Positions 6,078-13,492 of a stretch of 22,499 nt of DNA are shown here, piece by piece; the first letter of the stretch is position 1; each line of letters starts with the position of its first letter. Position numbers and translations under genes: made by a program. The stretch is from positions 1 to 22,499 of IMG/VR virus record IMGVR_UViG_3300047330_000093, one strand, 5' to 3'. Source of the stretch: a virus. The notes beneath the pieces were generated by a model. That model saw nothing but the letters and a program-made list of their open reading frames with translations. It did no database searches and was not told where the DNA came from.

Positions 6078-8636
6078 CTAAGCCACAGCCACCCAATTCG
6101 TGTTGCCGGTTCCGGCCTGTTTGACCCAGAACGTGACACCGACGCCGCCGTTCAGGTTGCGGAACGTCGAGCCTGGCGGCGCCGAAACCACGTTCTGTGG
6201 CGAGCCGCGGCCGATCAGGTCCACCGCGCCGGTCGGTTCGGTGTCGGAGATCAGCCTGACCATGCCGGCACCCGCCGGGTGCAGCGAGATATCGCCCGAC
6301 TGCGTCCGCAGCGTCACGCTGCCATCGCCATTCGGTGAAACATAGTCATTCTGTGAGAAGCGCGCGGCGCGCCAGGCGCCGTTATTGCCGATCCAGTCGA
6401 TGGCGGAGCCGGTCGGGATGGTGATCGGCGCGTTGGTCCAGTTGGTCTGCGCCGGCGAACTGCCGGCGGCCGCGAAGGTGACGTCGGTCATGCAGTCGAT
6501 GGTCAATTCGTGGTTCTGCCACACCGGCAGGCCAACCTGCACGGTGAGCGTGGCGCCGCTGCCGTTCCCGGAAATCGTCGCCGTCGTCCCAGGCCCGTAG
6601 CCTGACCCGAACGCCGTCATCTGAATGCCGAGCACCGCGCCGGCCGAGAGCCACACATTCGCCGCGGCACCGCTGCCCGTCCCGCTAAAGCTCACCGTCG
6701 CGCTGGTATAGCCGCTACCGCCGTTGACGACCTTGCAAAAGACGATCGTGCCCACGGCTTCGCTGCCTTGCTGGGTGATGATGCTGGCGATCGGTGCGCT
6801 CGCCTGCTGCACCGAGACCGCATCCGCGATATCCGGTACGATCAGCGTATACACGCCATTGAACGTACTGGGGTTGACCGACCAGCGGGTGAGGTCGTTC
6901 AGCAGATTGCCGCGCATGGTGATGCTGTCGGTGTAGGCGGAAATGGCAGTGGTTAGATTGGCGCCTGGCTCCGCAAGGATGATGTTGTCGGTCACCACGA
7001 TATTCTGCGGCGCATCCCGGATCAGGATGGCGGTCACGGAACCGCTGTAATTGATCCAGTTGCCGATGATCGAGAGATCGTAGCAGGCAAGGTTGAAATC
7101 GTTGCCGGTGCCGTCAGATTCGACATTCTGCACGGCGATGCCGACGCCGGTGGGATCCTGGATGAAGTTGTTGCGCGCCATGCAGTTCTGGCCGCCCCCG
7201 ATATTCAGGCCGATCAGCGCGCCGTCGATGTAGTTGTCGGCGACCTCTGTGTAGATCGAGCCGCCGCAATCGATGCCGAAGTCGGAGGCGCCAGTGATCA
7301 TGTTGCCGGTGACTTTGCAATAACCCGTATCGCAGAGAATCCCGGCGCCGCTGGTATAGACCGTGCTGTTATTGGCGCAGAGATTGCCGCTGACCAGAAT
7401 GTTACGGCCGGAGATATAGATGCCGTAATTGCGGTTGGAATAACAGTTGTTGGCGGCGATCAGCGCACCCAGCACGTCCGGATTGGCGTTGCCGTAGACG
7501 ACGTTGTTGCCCTTGTTTGTCTCGTTGAAATTGCCGACGATGATGCCGCAGCCATTGTTCCAGCAGGTGTTGCCGACGATGTGCAGGTTGCGAAGTTTCA
7601 GCGTGAAGGTCGGGTCTTGGCTGTCGGCATGAATGCCATCGCCGCCATTGTCGTGGGCCCGGCAATTGGTGATGCTGAGCGCCTCCGTCGCAAACACGGT
7701 GATGCCGTTCGCCGCGTTGTTATAGAACTCGCAGCCGTCGATATGGTGCTGGGTGATCGCCGGATCGCTCGGCAGATAGGTGAGCCCGGAGCCGTTGCCG
7801 GACCCGCTGGCGTTGCGGAAAACGCTGCGGGTGACGATCGACTTGGTGCAGCTGGCCTGCACCGCGACGCCACACGTATTCTTGGTGATCGTGTTGTTGG
7901 CGTCAAATATGATGCCGTCGATGAACAGAGTCGCTGACGAAAAGCTGAGCCAGGCAGCCGGCGACGACGTGCCGGAGTTCGACTGGTTCAGGCGCTGCAT
8001 GATCGTGACCCCCGGCACGCCGAGCAGGGTGCAGCTGGCGGCGGTGACGTCGCATTCCCCTATGATGGCGTACGTCTTGGCACCGAGCCGGACCGGATTT
8101 CCGCTGGCGATGGCCGCCAACAACGCGCCGCTGTCATCGGTGACGCCATCCCCCGCGGCGCCGAAATCCTCGATCGAGACGGCGTTCATCGCCAGCGCCG
8201 CGAGCGTTCGGGTCGTCGTGGCCACTGTCGCCTTGGCGGTCAGCGCGCCGCCCGGCAGCCCGGCAACGCCGCCCATTCCTGACAGGAAGTTGGTGTAGCT
8301 AACACCCGCATTGGCGCCGCCCTGCCCGATCGGCACGATGTCCGACGACCCCGGCGTGTTGCCGCCCGGCAACGATGGTATCTCGAACGGCGCCGCTGCC
8401 GCCGCCAGGGTGGTGCCTGTCAGGGCGAGATTGGCGCCGATGGTGATGGCAACCGGCGGCGCGGTCCCTGGACTGGCGCCGCCCAGCAGCGTGTTCTGCG
8501 GCAGGCTGAGCGCCGCCTGCACGCCCGCCAGTATCTGCGCGCGGGTCGCACCGAGGGTCTGGTCATTCTGGAAAATCGGCACCAGATCGGTGTCCGCGAC
8601 CGAATTGGCCAACGGCAATTGTCCGATTGTCGGCAT
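6078..8636 (-). CDS. Right-handed beta-helix tail spike (pectate-lyase-like)
   Basis: This 852-residue protein starts at ATG 8636 with GGGGA upstream. An open frame back to 8786 exists but only translates the palindromic repeat. The N-terminus (TIGQLPLANSVADTDLVPIFQ) is the fibre attachment motif. A second degenerate copy is at residues 85-105. The catalytic-fold signature SIEDFGAAGDGVTDDSGALLAAI (residues 154-176) marks a pectate-lyase-3-type domain. Residues ~180-600 are Asn/Gly-rich helix rungs (GNTCWNNGCGI, ANNCYSNRNYGIYI, GNLCANNS and similar). Two GGSGYT-like repeats lie at 639-702. The C-terminus (FRNLNGGVGVTFWVKQAGTGNTNWVAV) resembles fibre ends. It probably binds and may cleave surface polysaccharide. 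Active-site residues cannot be assigned from sequence alone. Confidence 0.88.
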   Translation of the reverse strand: MPTIGQLPLANSVADTDLVPIFQNDQTLGATRAQILAGVQAALSLPQNTLLGGASPGTAPPVAITIGANLALTGTTLAAAAAPFEIPSLPGGNTPGSSDIVPIGQGGANAGVSYTNFLSGMGGVAGLPGGALTAKATVATTTRTLAALAMNAVSIEDFGAAGDGVTDDSGALLAAIASGNPVRLGAKTYAIIGECDVTAASCTLLGVPGVTIMQRLNQSNSGTSSPAAWLSFSSATLFIDGIIFDANNTITKNTCGVAVQASCTKSIVTRSVFRNASGSGNGSGLTYLPSDPAITQHHIDGCEFYNNAANGITVFATEALSITNCRAHDNGGDGIHADSQDPTFTLKLRNLHIVGNTCWNNGCGIIVGNFNETNKGNNVVYGNANPDVLGALIAANNCYSNRNYGIYISGRNILVSGNLCANNSTVYTSGAGILCDTGYCKVTGNMITGASDFGIDCGGSIYTEVADNYIDGALIGLNIGGGQNCMARNNFIQDPTGVGIAVQNVESDGTGNDFNLACYDLSIIGNWINYSGSVTAILIRDAPQNIVVTDNIILAEPGANLTTAISAYTDSITMRGNLLNDLTRWSVNPSTFNGVYTLIVPDIADAVSVQQASAPIASIITQQGSEAVGTIVFCKVVNGGSGYTSATVSFSGTGSGAAANVWLSAGAVLGIQMTAFGSGYGPGTTATISGNGSGATLTVQVGLPVWQNHELTIDCMTDVTFAAAGSSPAQTNWTNAPITIPTGSAIDWIGNNGAWRAARFSQNDYVSPNGDGSVTLRTQSGDISLHPAGAGMVRLISDTEPTGAVDLIGRGSPQNVVSAPPGSTFRNLNGGVGVTFWVKQAGTGNTNWVAVA

Positions 8637-8671
8637 GCGATCGTCCCCAGAAGAGTTAGAAAAAACAGGAA

Positions 8672-8803
8672 GAAAGCGCTTCTTTTTTGAAAAAAAAAGA
8701 AGCAAAAAACTTTCGCTCCTGGGGGCGGCGACGCGCTCGGTGCCACAGCCGGCAGTAAATGAAAGTTTTTTGCTTCTTTTTTTCAAAAAAGAAGCGCTTG
8801 CTT
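8672..8803. repeat. AT-rich nested palindrome, copy 2 (adaptor / spike junction)
   Basis: Left arm 8672-8714 and right arm 8761-8800 are near-perfect inverted copies (AAGCGCTTC, T-run, GA-run, GAAGC, AAAAAACTTT and its complement). Each arm also folds on its own. The spacer of about 46 bases is GC-rich, and its CTCCTGGGGGC and GCAGTAA ends are shared with copy 4. The adaptor's stop codon lies 11 bases beyond the right arm. The spike's start codon lies 36 bases beyond the left arm. Confidence 0.88.
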
Positions 8804-8813
8804 CTTCTTACGT

Positions 8814-9296
8814 TTAGATCGTCGTGATCGGCGTTCCGGTCGGGTCCGTCAGCGCCTGCCCGGCCGGCGTCGTCAGCGCCGAAACCGGCGCGGGCACCGA
8901 AGCCAGCGATACCACAGGGAGCGAGATGCTGCGCGCGAGGGTACGGCCGCCGGTGGTGGTGATCGTCACAGTCACCGTATAGGTCGTTTGCGGCTGCCCC
9001 GCGGTCAGCCACAGCACAGCCCAGGCGCCATCGGCGGTCGATGAGGCAAGCGTAAGATCCCCGGGGTTGTCGGGGCTGATCAGCACGTCGAGCGTTGCAA
9101 TCGTATCACCGGGATTGGCAGTGAGCGCCGGCGAGATGTCGAAGACATAGTCCAGCGTATCGCTGGGGTCCTTGGCCGGCCAGGCCAGCGGGGTCGCGGG
9201 CGGGATTTGCGGACCGCGCGGTGTGGGCACAAAACCATCGATCTGCACGTAGCGCGCATTCGACGGCCGCCAGATATGGCTTGCGGGTGTGCTCAT
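8814..9296 (-). CDS. Putative fibre-tail adaptor protein
   Basis: This is a 160-residue protein. GAGAGG lies 8 bases before the ATG, and the gap from the upstream fibre is 12 bases. The central part (DYVFDISPALTANPGDTIATLDVLISP, about residues 48-76) and the following beta strands (VLWLTAGQPQTTYTVTVTITTTGGR) match the general pattern of small phage fibre-tail adaptors. In these, an Ig-like beta sandwich follows a D-Y-x-F-D motif. Its place between a short fibre and the large spike fits an adaptor docking receptor-binding proteins on the baseplate. The C-terminal ~30 residues are Pro/Thr-rich and may be a flexible tether. The assignment rests on pattern and context only. Confidence 0.65.
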   Translation of the reverse strand: MSTPASHIWRPSNARYVQIDGFVPTPRGPQIPPATPLAWPAKDPSDTLDYVFDISPALTANPGDTIATLDVLISPDNPGDLTLASSTADGAWAVLWLTAGQPQTTYTVTVTITTTGGRTLARSISLPVVSLASVPAPVSALTTPAGQALTDPTGTPITTI

Positions 9297-9308
9297 GGCT
9301 ACGGCCTC

Positions 9309-10562
9309 TCAGTATTCCACGAAGACGATGCCGACCGACCCGGCGCCGCCGCCATAGCCTTGTGGATTGCCGCCGGTGCTGCAGCCGCCGCCGCCGCCGC
9401 CGCCGCCATAGCCGTTCGCCGTATATCCGTTCTGCGGGCCGCTGCTCCCCTTGCCGGCGCCCGGCCCACCACCGTCCCCGCCCCGGCAGGCGACGGCGAT
9501 CGAGTCGGTGCCCATCGACCCGCCGAAATTATAATTGCCGCCGAAGCCGATGCCGCCCGCCCCGCCCGGCATCGAGAACGCCGCCGAGGTGCCGCCGCCG
9601 CCGCCGGACCCGCCGCTGGCGGACAGATAGTCGCCGAAGCTCGACGTGCCGCCATCGTTTCCGAACGCCGGCGTCGGCGTCCCGGCGCCGCTGGCCCCAA
9701 CCGTCACCGCGATCTCCTGCCCCGGGGTGAGGTTCGTGACGATGCCGATCGCCATGCCGCCGGCGCCACCACCCCCGCCCGGCAAGCTGCTGTGATAGCC
9801 GCCGGCGCCGCCGCCACCGATGACGGTAACGCGCACCGCGCTCACCCCATTCGGCACAATGAATGAGCCGTTATTGTTGAAGACCTGGACCGAAGAGAAG
9901 CCCGGCCGCAGCAGCGGCAACTTGTAGCTGACGAAAGGCGCGCCGGGCGCGATGTTGATCGCTCCGTTATGCACCGCGCTCTGGCCGTAATTGACCGTGA
10001 TGACGTAGAGCCCGACCCAGCCCGTATCGACCGCAGGGGTCGCTTGGGCGCCGGACGAAGCGGCCGCACCCGGCTTGAGCTGCAGTTGCACGCGTTGAAT
10101 GCGCTGCGTGGTCTGCGCGGTGCCGGAATTGCTCGGCCCGGAATATGGCTGCGAAGGGTTGGCGGCGTTGACATAAGGCAGCACCACCGCATCCGTATCG
10201 GTCTCGGAAAACGCCGCTTCAATCAGGTAGTTGATCGATTGGCCGGAGGTCCCCGGCGGCGTCAGCGTGAAACTGGAGGCTTCCAGGTTGATCCCGGTCT
10301 TTACGATCTGGTCGGTCGTGTCGGCGCCGAGCGAACCGTAGGGGTTCGCATCGAGCGCGGTGAACTGCGTAATGCTGCCGGGCCCCACATTCACGGTCAG
10401 CGAGGCCGGCGCGGTCGCGGTGCAGGCCAGGCCGTCGACCACTACGTTGCTGCCGAGCACCGAGGCCGTCAGCGCGCTGATCGCGGTCATCGCGTTGCGG
10501 TTCAGGTTGAGGATGTCGGTATCCAGCGGAATGCTGCCGGGATAGACGATGTTGCGATCCAT
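9309..10562 (-). CDS. Tail fibre/collar-type protein with glycine-rich receptor-binding tip
   Basis: This is a 417-residue protein with GAGGAT 7 bases before the ATG. The N-terminal region (about residues 1-65, IVYPGSIPLDTDILNLNRNAM onward) resembles the baseplate-binding part of short tail fibres. A middle beta-rich region (about 66-220) includes the RIQRVQLQLKPG motif. From about residue 225 a glycine-rich domain begins with the family-typical pattern F-x-x-x-G-S-F-I-V-P-x-G-V-x-x-V-x-V-x-x-IGGGG. It continues to the end, with Gly runs of up to eight residues broken by variable, Ser/Asn/Tyr-containing segments. Such tips can pack as polyglycine-II helices whose exposed loops choose the receptor. 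It is the first of the distal recognition proteins after GpI. Confidence 0.82.
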   Translation of the reverse strand: MDRNIVYPGSIPLDTDILNLNRNAMTAISALTASVLGSNVVVDGLACTATAPASLTVNVGPGSITQFTALDANPYGSLGADTTDQIVKTGINLEASSFTLTPPGTSGQSINYLIEAAFSETDTDAVVLPYVNAANPSQPYSGPSNSGTAQTTQRIQRVQLQLKPGAAASSGAQATPAVDTGWVGLYVITVNYGQSAVHNGAINIAPGAPFVSYKLPLLRPGFSSVQVFNNNGSFIVPNGVSAVRVTVIGGGGAGGYHSSLPGGGGGAGGMAIGIVTNLTPGQEIAVTVGASGAGTPTPAFGNDGGTSSFGDYLSASGGSGGGGGTSAAFSMPGGAGGIGFGGNYNFGGSMGTDSIAVACRGGDGGGPGAGKGSSGPQNGYTANGYGGGGGGGGCSTGGNPQGYGGGAGSVGIVFVEY

Positions 10563-10571
10563 GCGTGATCC

Positions 10572-11231
10572 TCAGTTAGAAAGATTCATCCAAGCGATGC
10601 TGGCGGTCGGCAGCACGCCGGCAGCCGCGGCGTAGATGTCCGCGTCACTCACCATGCCCGGAATGGCCGCCAGATCGGCATAGACCATCGGCGCCGCGCC
10701 ATAGCCGCCGGGGCCATCATTATAACCGCCGGCATTACTGACAGGCGTCGCGTTCGGGCGATAGCCAGTAACGAAAAACTGGTACGGCAGCAGCTTGCAC
10801 CCGTACCCGCCCGCAACGCCGTAGCCGAGCGTTCCCGCGCCATAGCCGCCCGTATCCGCCGCATTGAGCGGCTCGAAAATCTGCGGTGCGCGGCCTGTCA
10901 GATTTGTCAGCGCGGTGACCAGCGCGGCGCGCGTCGCCCGCGGCGCGATGAGATTGGCGCGGATCCGCAAGCTGAAGGCGGCGTCGCTCTCGCCAGGGCC
11001 GCGCGGCAGGGCTGTGCCAAAATAGTCGGCCGACGCAATATCGAGAAAAATTCCCGAGGCGCTCGCAATGCGCGTTTGCGACCGCGCGTAGGTCAACAGA
11101 CCGTACAAACCGCTCCATGCCGCCGCCAGGCCGCTGAGCAGCGCGTCCAGGATCGGCGTGGCATCGCCAAACCAACGCGCTGGCAGGACCGATTTCAGGC
11201 GGCCCAGCATATCGTTGTTGTCGCCGATCAT
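10572..11231 (-). CDS. GpI-like baseplate / tail-tip protein
   Basis: This 219-residue protein follows GpJ, where P2-type phages encode GpI. The N-terminal ~125 residues are helical and resemble the general pattern of such proteins (LGRLKSVLPARWF, LARSQT-like segment, a DYFGTALPRGPGESDAAFSLRIRANL stretch). Similar PRxxGESDxxFRxR motifs also occur in GpJ. The C-terminal part is unusual: it is rich in Gly-Tyr (GGYGAGTLGYGVAGGYG, residues ~128-144) and ends in a short ordered segment. The start at 11231 has no strong ribosome-binding site. The next Met at 11210 is no better. The gene begins 19 bases after an AT-rich palindrome. It probably links the baseplate wedge to the fibres. Confidence 0.7.
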   Translation of the reverse strand: MIGDNNDMLGRLKSVLPARWFGDATPILDALLSGLAAAWSGLYGLLTYARSQTRIASASGIFLDIASADYFGTALPRGPGESDAAFSLRIRANLIAPRATRAALVTALTNLTGRAPQIFEPLNAADTGGYGAGTLGYGVAGGYGCKLLPYQFFVTGYRPNATPVSNAGGYNDGPGGYGAAPMVYADLAAIPGMVSDADIYAAAAGVLPTASIAWMNLSN

Positions 11232-11249
11232 GCTTGAGCGCGGTTAAAA

Positions 11250-11430
11250 AAAGCACTTCTTTTTTGAAAAAAAGAAGCAAAAAACTTTCGGACTATATCC
11301 ATGTTGGTTTAACCGCCCAAGCCCAATTTAGCAGATGTCCGTTCGTTAGTGCGTTAGCCCGGTCGATGCCAACGCCCGCATTAAACAAAAGTTTTTTGCT
11401 TCTTTTTTTCAAAAAAGAAGCGCTTTCTTG
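11250..11430. repeat. AT-rich nested palindrome, copy 3 (GpJ / GpI junction)
   Basis: Arms at 11250-11288 and 11387-11427 match the family. There is one change in the outer GCGCTT of the left arm, which reads GCACTT. The spacer is the longest of the four (about 98 bases), less GC-rich, and shares only CGCCCGCA-like bases near its right end with the others. The GpJ stop codon (11445-11447) lies just beyond the right arm, and the GpI start is 19 bases beyond the left arm. Confidence 0.87.
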
Positions 11431-11444
11431 CTTTGCTCAGTCGT

Positions 11445-12569
11445 TCAGGAAACTGTTACTATCCCGGTTCTAATGACGCCAAACAGCGGCGGTACCAAAT
11501 CTGCGGTGCCGCCGTTCAATAGAACCGCGCTGACATTCGTAATCGAACCTGAGGCGGAGTATGCCAGTTGCGCGAGGCGAGTATAATTAAGCGTCGCGCC
11601 GACGCTCAGGCTCGCGATATAGGTTTCGATCGCCCTCGCGACCGCGGCAACCATCAGTTGATGCGAGACGCCTTCAAGATTTGCGATTGTCATCGAAACA
11701 TCGGCGGGCGAGACGACCGGCCCCTGCACCGCAAAGCTACTGCCGACCGGGCGTACCGCGTCCACCGCACCCTGCACTGTGGACAATAGCGAGGCTGGCG
11801 GCGCGCCGGACCCGTCATCGACGGTGACGACGAAATGACCCATCTGGGTGGCGCCGGTCTGGTCGATGTTCTCGCTGATGACGTAGGTCAGGCCTTGCTG
11901 GATCGAGGTGATCGCGGCGCCGATCGCGACATCCGTCGCCTTCGAGAGGCTGGCGAGGTAGCTGCCGAACCGCGTGCGGAACGCCGCGTCGCTCTCCGCG
12001 TCCTGGCCGCCTGCGAGCGCCAGCGAATTGGTCACGGTATCGACCCCCGCCACCGCCGAGGACAGGACGGATATCGCGCCAGGCTGGACGTTGCCGGCAC
12101 TTCCCGCGACACTCGCGGCGACCGGCACGGTGACGCCGCCGACGCCGGCGGCCAAAACATAGCCGCCGCAAGCGGCGCTATAGGCAGGGTTTGTCATATC
12201 TGTCGTGACCGTGAAACCCTGGGTGTTCGCCGTTGTCGCAACATCGGTGCCGACCGGAATTAGCGCCGCAATGCTCGGCGAAAAGCGCGAGAAGGTCACG
12301 AACCCGGCCGCCGCGACCGCGGGCAAGCGATAAAACCCGAAATCGGCCCCGAAACTGTCGCAATCCGCACCCGTGCTGGTCGCCAGCCGCGTGGTCGCCA
12401 GCACCTGGACGATGAGCCATTGCAGCCAGAGCGCCAACGAGGCGTTCGCCTCGAGAATCGCCCGCAGCACCGACCCGACGGTGAGGTCGAGCAGGCTGGC
12501 GGCGGCACCTTGCACGGCGGCGGCCATGTTCTCGACCAGCGTCGTAAAGTTTTGCAGGGAAAGTTGCAT
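11445..12569 (-). CDS. J: Baseplate assembly protein J (wedge)
   Basis: This 374-residue protein matches GpJ/gp6-type baseplate wedge proteins. It has an N-terminal helical part (LLDLTVGSVLRAILEANASLALWLQWL, residues ~26-52), then a beta region with PVGTDVATTANTQGFTV, then VPVAASVAGSAGNVQPGAISVLSS. The diagnostic motif GGQDAESDAAFRTRFGSYLASLSKAT follows at about residues 187-212. The C-terminal part resembles the usual alpha/beta repeats (VDAVRPVGSSFAVQGP, AIETYIASLSVGATLNYTRL). The ATG follows directly on the TAA of the upstream gene (TAAATG), with no clear ribosome-binding site, which suggests coupling. GpJ forms the wedge ring with the gp25-like protein encoded just upstream. Confidence 0.93.
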   Translation of the reverse strand: MQLSLQNFTTLVENMAAAVQGAAASLLDLTVGSVLRAILEANASLALWLQWLIVQVLATTRLATSTGADCDSFGADFGFYRLPAVAAAGFVTFSRFSPSIAALIPVGTDVATTANTQGFTVTTDMTNPAYSAACGGYVLAAGVGGVTVPVAASVAGSAGNVQPGAISVLSSAVAGVDTVTNSLALAGGQDAESDAAFRTRFGSYLASLSKATDVAIGAAITSIQQGLTYVISENIDQTGATQMGHFVVTVDDGSGAPPASLLSTVQGAVDAVRPVGSSFAVQGPVVSPADVSMTIANLEGVSHQLMVAAVARAIETYIASLSVGATLNYTRLAQLAYSASGSITNVSAVLLNGGTADLVPPLFGVIRTGIVTVS

Positions 12570-12938
12570 TTATGGCGATACCGGAAAGGTCAGGATGCTG
12601 CTCTGCTGGGTGTAGGCGTCGGTGTAGGTGATGGTCAGGGTGACCGTGCCGTCATCCGCACCGAGGGCGGTGACGACCGGCGCCGGATTGTTAGCAATTG
12701 CGGCCTCCTTGAGAATTTGCCCGCGCACGATCGCCTGAATGGCCGCCGGCGCCGCCGGCTGCCCGACAAATTGCGCGAGCCCGGCGCCATAACCAAGCTG
12801 CCATATATAGCCGCCGTGATTCGTCAGCAACCGCCGCAGCACCCGCTGCTGGGTCAATGTTGTGCCGTCAGAAAGCGCGATGTCGCCGGTCGGGCTGACC
12901 GACAAATCACCGCCGAAGGTAAGAGCCAGATCAGCCAT
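12570..12938 (-). CDS. W: Baseplate wedge protein W, gp25/lysozyme-like family
   Basis: This 122-residue protein has the GpW/gp25 pattern: LSVSPTGDIALSDGTTLTQQRVLRRLLTNHGGYIWQLGYGAGL (residues ~12-54) followed by a helix and two beta strands near the end (TVTLTITYTDAYTQQSSILTF). It overlaps the GpV gene by one base (TGATG) and abuts GpJ. gp25-like proteins sit at the centre of the baseplate wedge and contact the first sheath ring to nucleate sheath assembly. Length is normal for the family. I see nothing unusual in it. Confidence 0.9.
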   Translation of the reverse strand: MADLALTFGGDLSVSPTGDIALSDGTTLTQQRVLRRLLTNHGGYIWQLGYGAGLAQFVGQPAAPAAIQAIVRGQILKEAAIANNPAPVVTALGADDGTVTLTITYTDAYTQQSSILTFPVSP

Positions 12939-13483
12939 CAGACGGTCACCGAAGGCGATCCGGTGCTGCCGCCTTGCGGATCGGTATGCGTATGCTCGTC
13001 ATACGCGTTGCGCAGCGCCGCCAGCGTGCCATGCGCGCCACCGCGGTCGGAGATATCGCCGCTGACGATAAGATTTCCGATCACATTCACGGTCGCGGCC
13101 TGCAGCGTTATCGTGCCGTCGTTCAACAGTTTCACGCAACTTCCCGTCTGATGCTGCATCCATAGCTCACCGGCTGGCGCGCCTGGCGCCGCATCGACCG
13201 CCGACCACACGCAACCCACGATAACACCCTGTTCGGAACTGCCTTCCTGCGCCACAACCAGCACCTGGCTGCCCGGCGTCAACGGCGCCGCGAGCCCCCA
13301 GCCGGCGCCAACCCAGGCCGAGAGGATCGGCAGCCACCCGCTCAGCACATTCTCCGGCTGCATCAGCACGCGCGCCGCATAGGCGGTGGGGTCGAAACTC
13401 GATACCAGCCCGAACCGCACGACGCCTGCCAACCCATCCAGCCCGCCGGCGTGCGCCTTTACGGCATTCCAGAACTGATCCAC
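12938..13483 (-). CDS. V: Baseplate spike protein V with HxH tip
   Basis: This is a 181-residue central spike protein. It starts at GTG 13483, with GAGG 8 bases upstream. Residues ~20-95 form the OB-fold (VVRFGLVSSFDPTAYAARVLM, PGSQVLVVAQEGSSEQGVIVGCVW). Residues ~105-145 are short beta repeats typical of the triple-stranded helix (GELWMQHQTGSCVKLLNDGTITLQAA, TVNVIGNLIVSGDI). The tip DEHTHTDPQGGSTGSPS contains His164-x-His166, which binds an iron atom in known spikes of this type. The family role is piercing the outer membrane when the sheath contracts. The gene sits between the hub and GpW genes. Confidence 0.93.
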   Translation of the reverse strand: MDQFWNAVKAHAGGLDGLAGVVRFGLVSSFDPTAYAARVLMQPENVLSGWLPILSAWVGAGWGLAAPLTPGSQVLVVAQEGSSEQGVIVGCVWSAVDAAPGAPAGELWMQHQTGSCVKLLNDGTITLQAATVNVIGNLIVSGDISDRGGAHGTLAALRNAYDEHTHTDPQGGSTGSPSVTV

Positions 13484-13492
13484 CGCTCTGCC

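Noticed and set aside
8637-8786. N-terminal extension of the spike frame by 50 codons
   Set aside because: The extension is only translation of the palindromic repeat (Lys/Phe/Leu-rich). The fibre attachment motif and the GGGGA site support the start at 8636.
8672-8803. Simple intrinsic terminator at the AT-rich repeats
   Set aside because: No GC-rich stem directly followed by a T-run was found in minus-strand orientation. The stems are AT-rich and the T-runs lie inside them, so termination stays a hypothesis and was not annotated.
9309-10562. Diversity-generating retroelement target in the glycine-rich fibre
   Set aside because: No reverse transcriptase, template repeat or C-type-lectin-like variable region is visible in the window.
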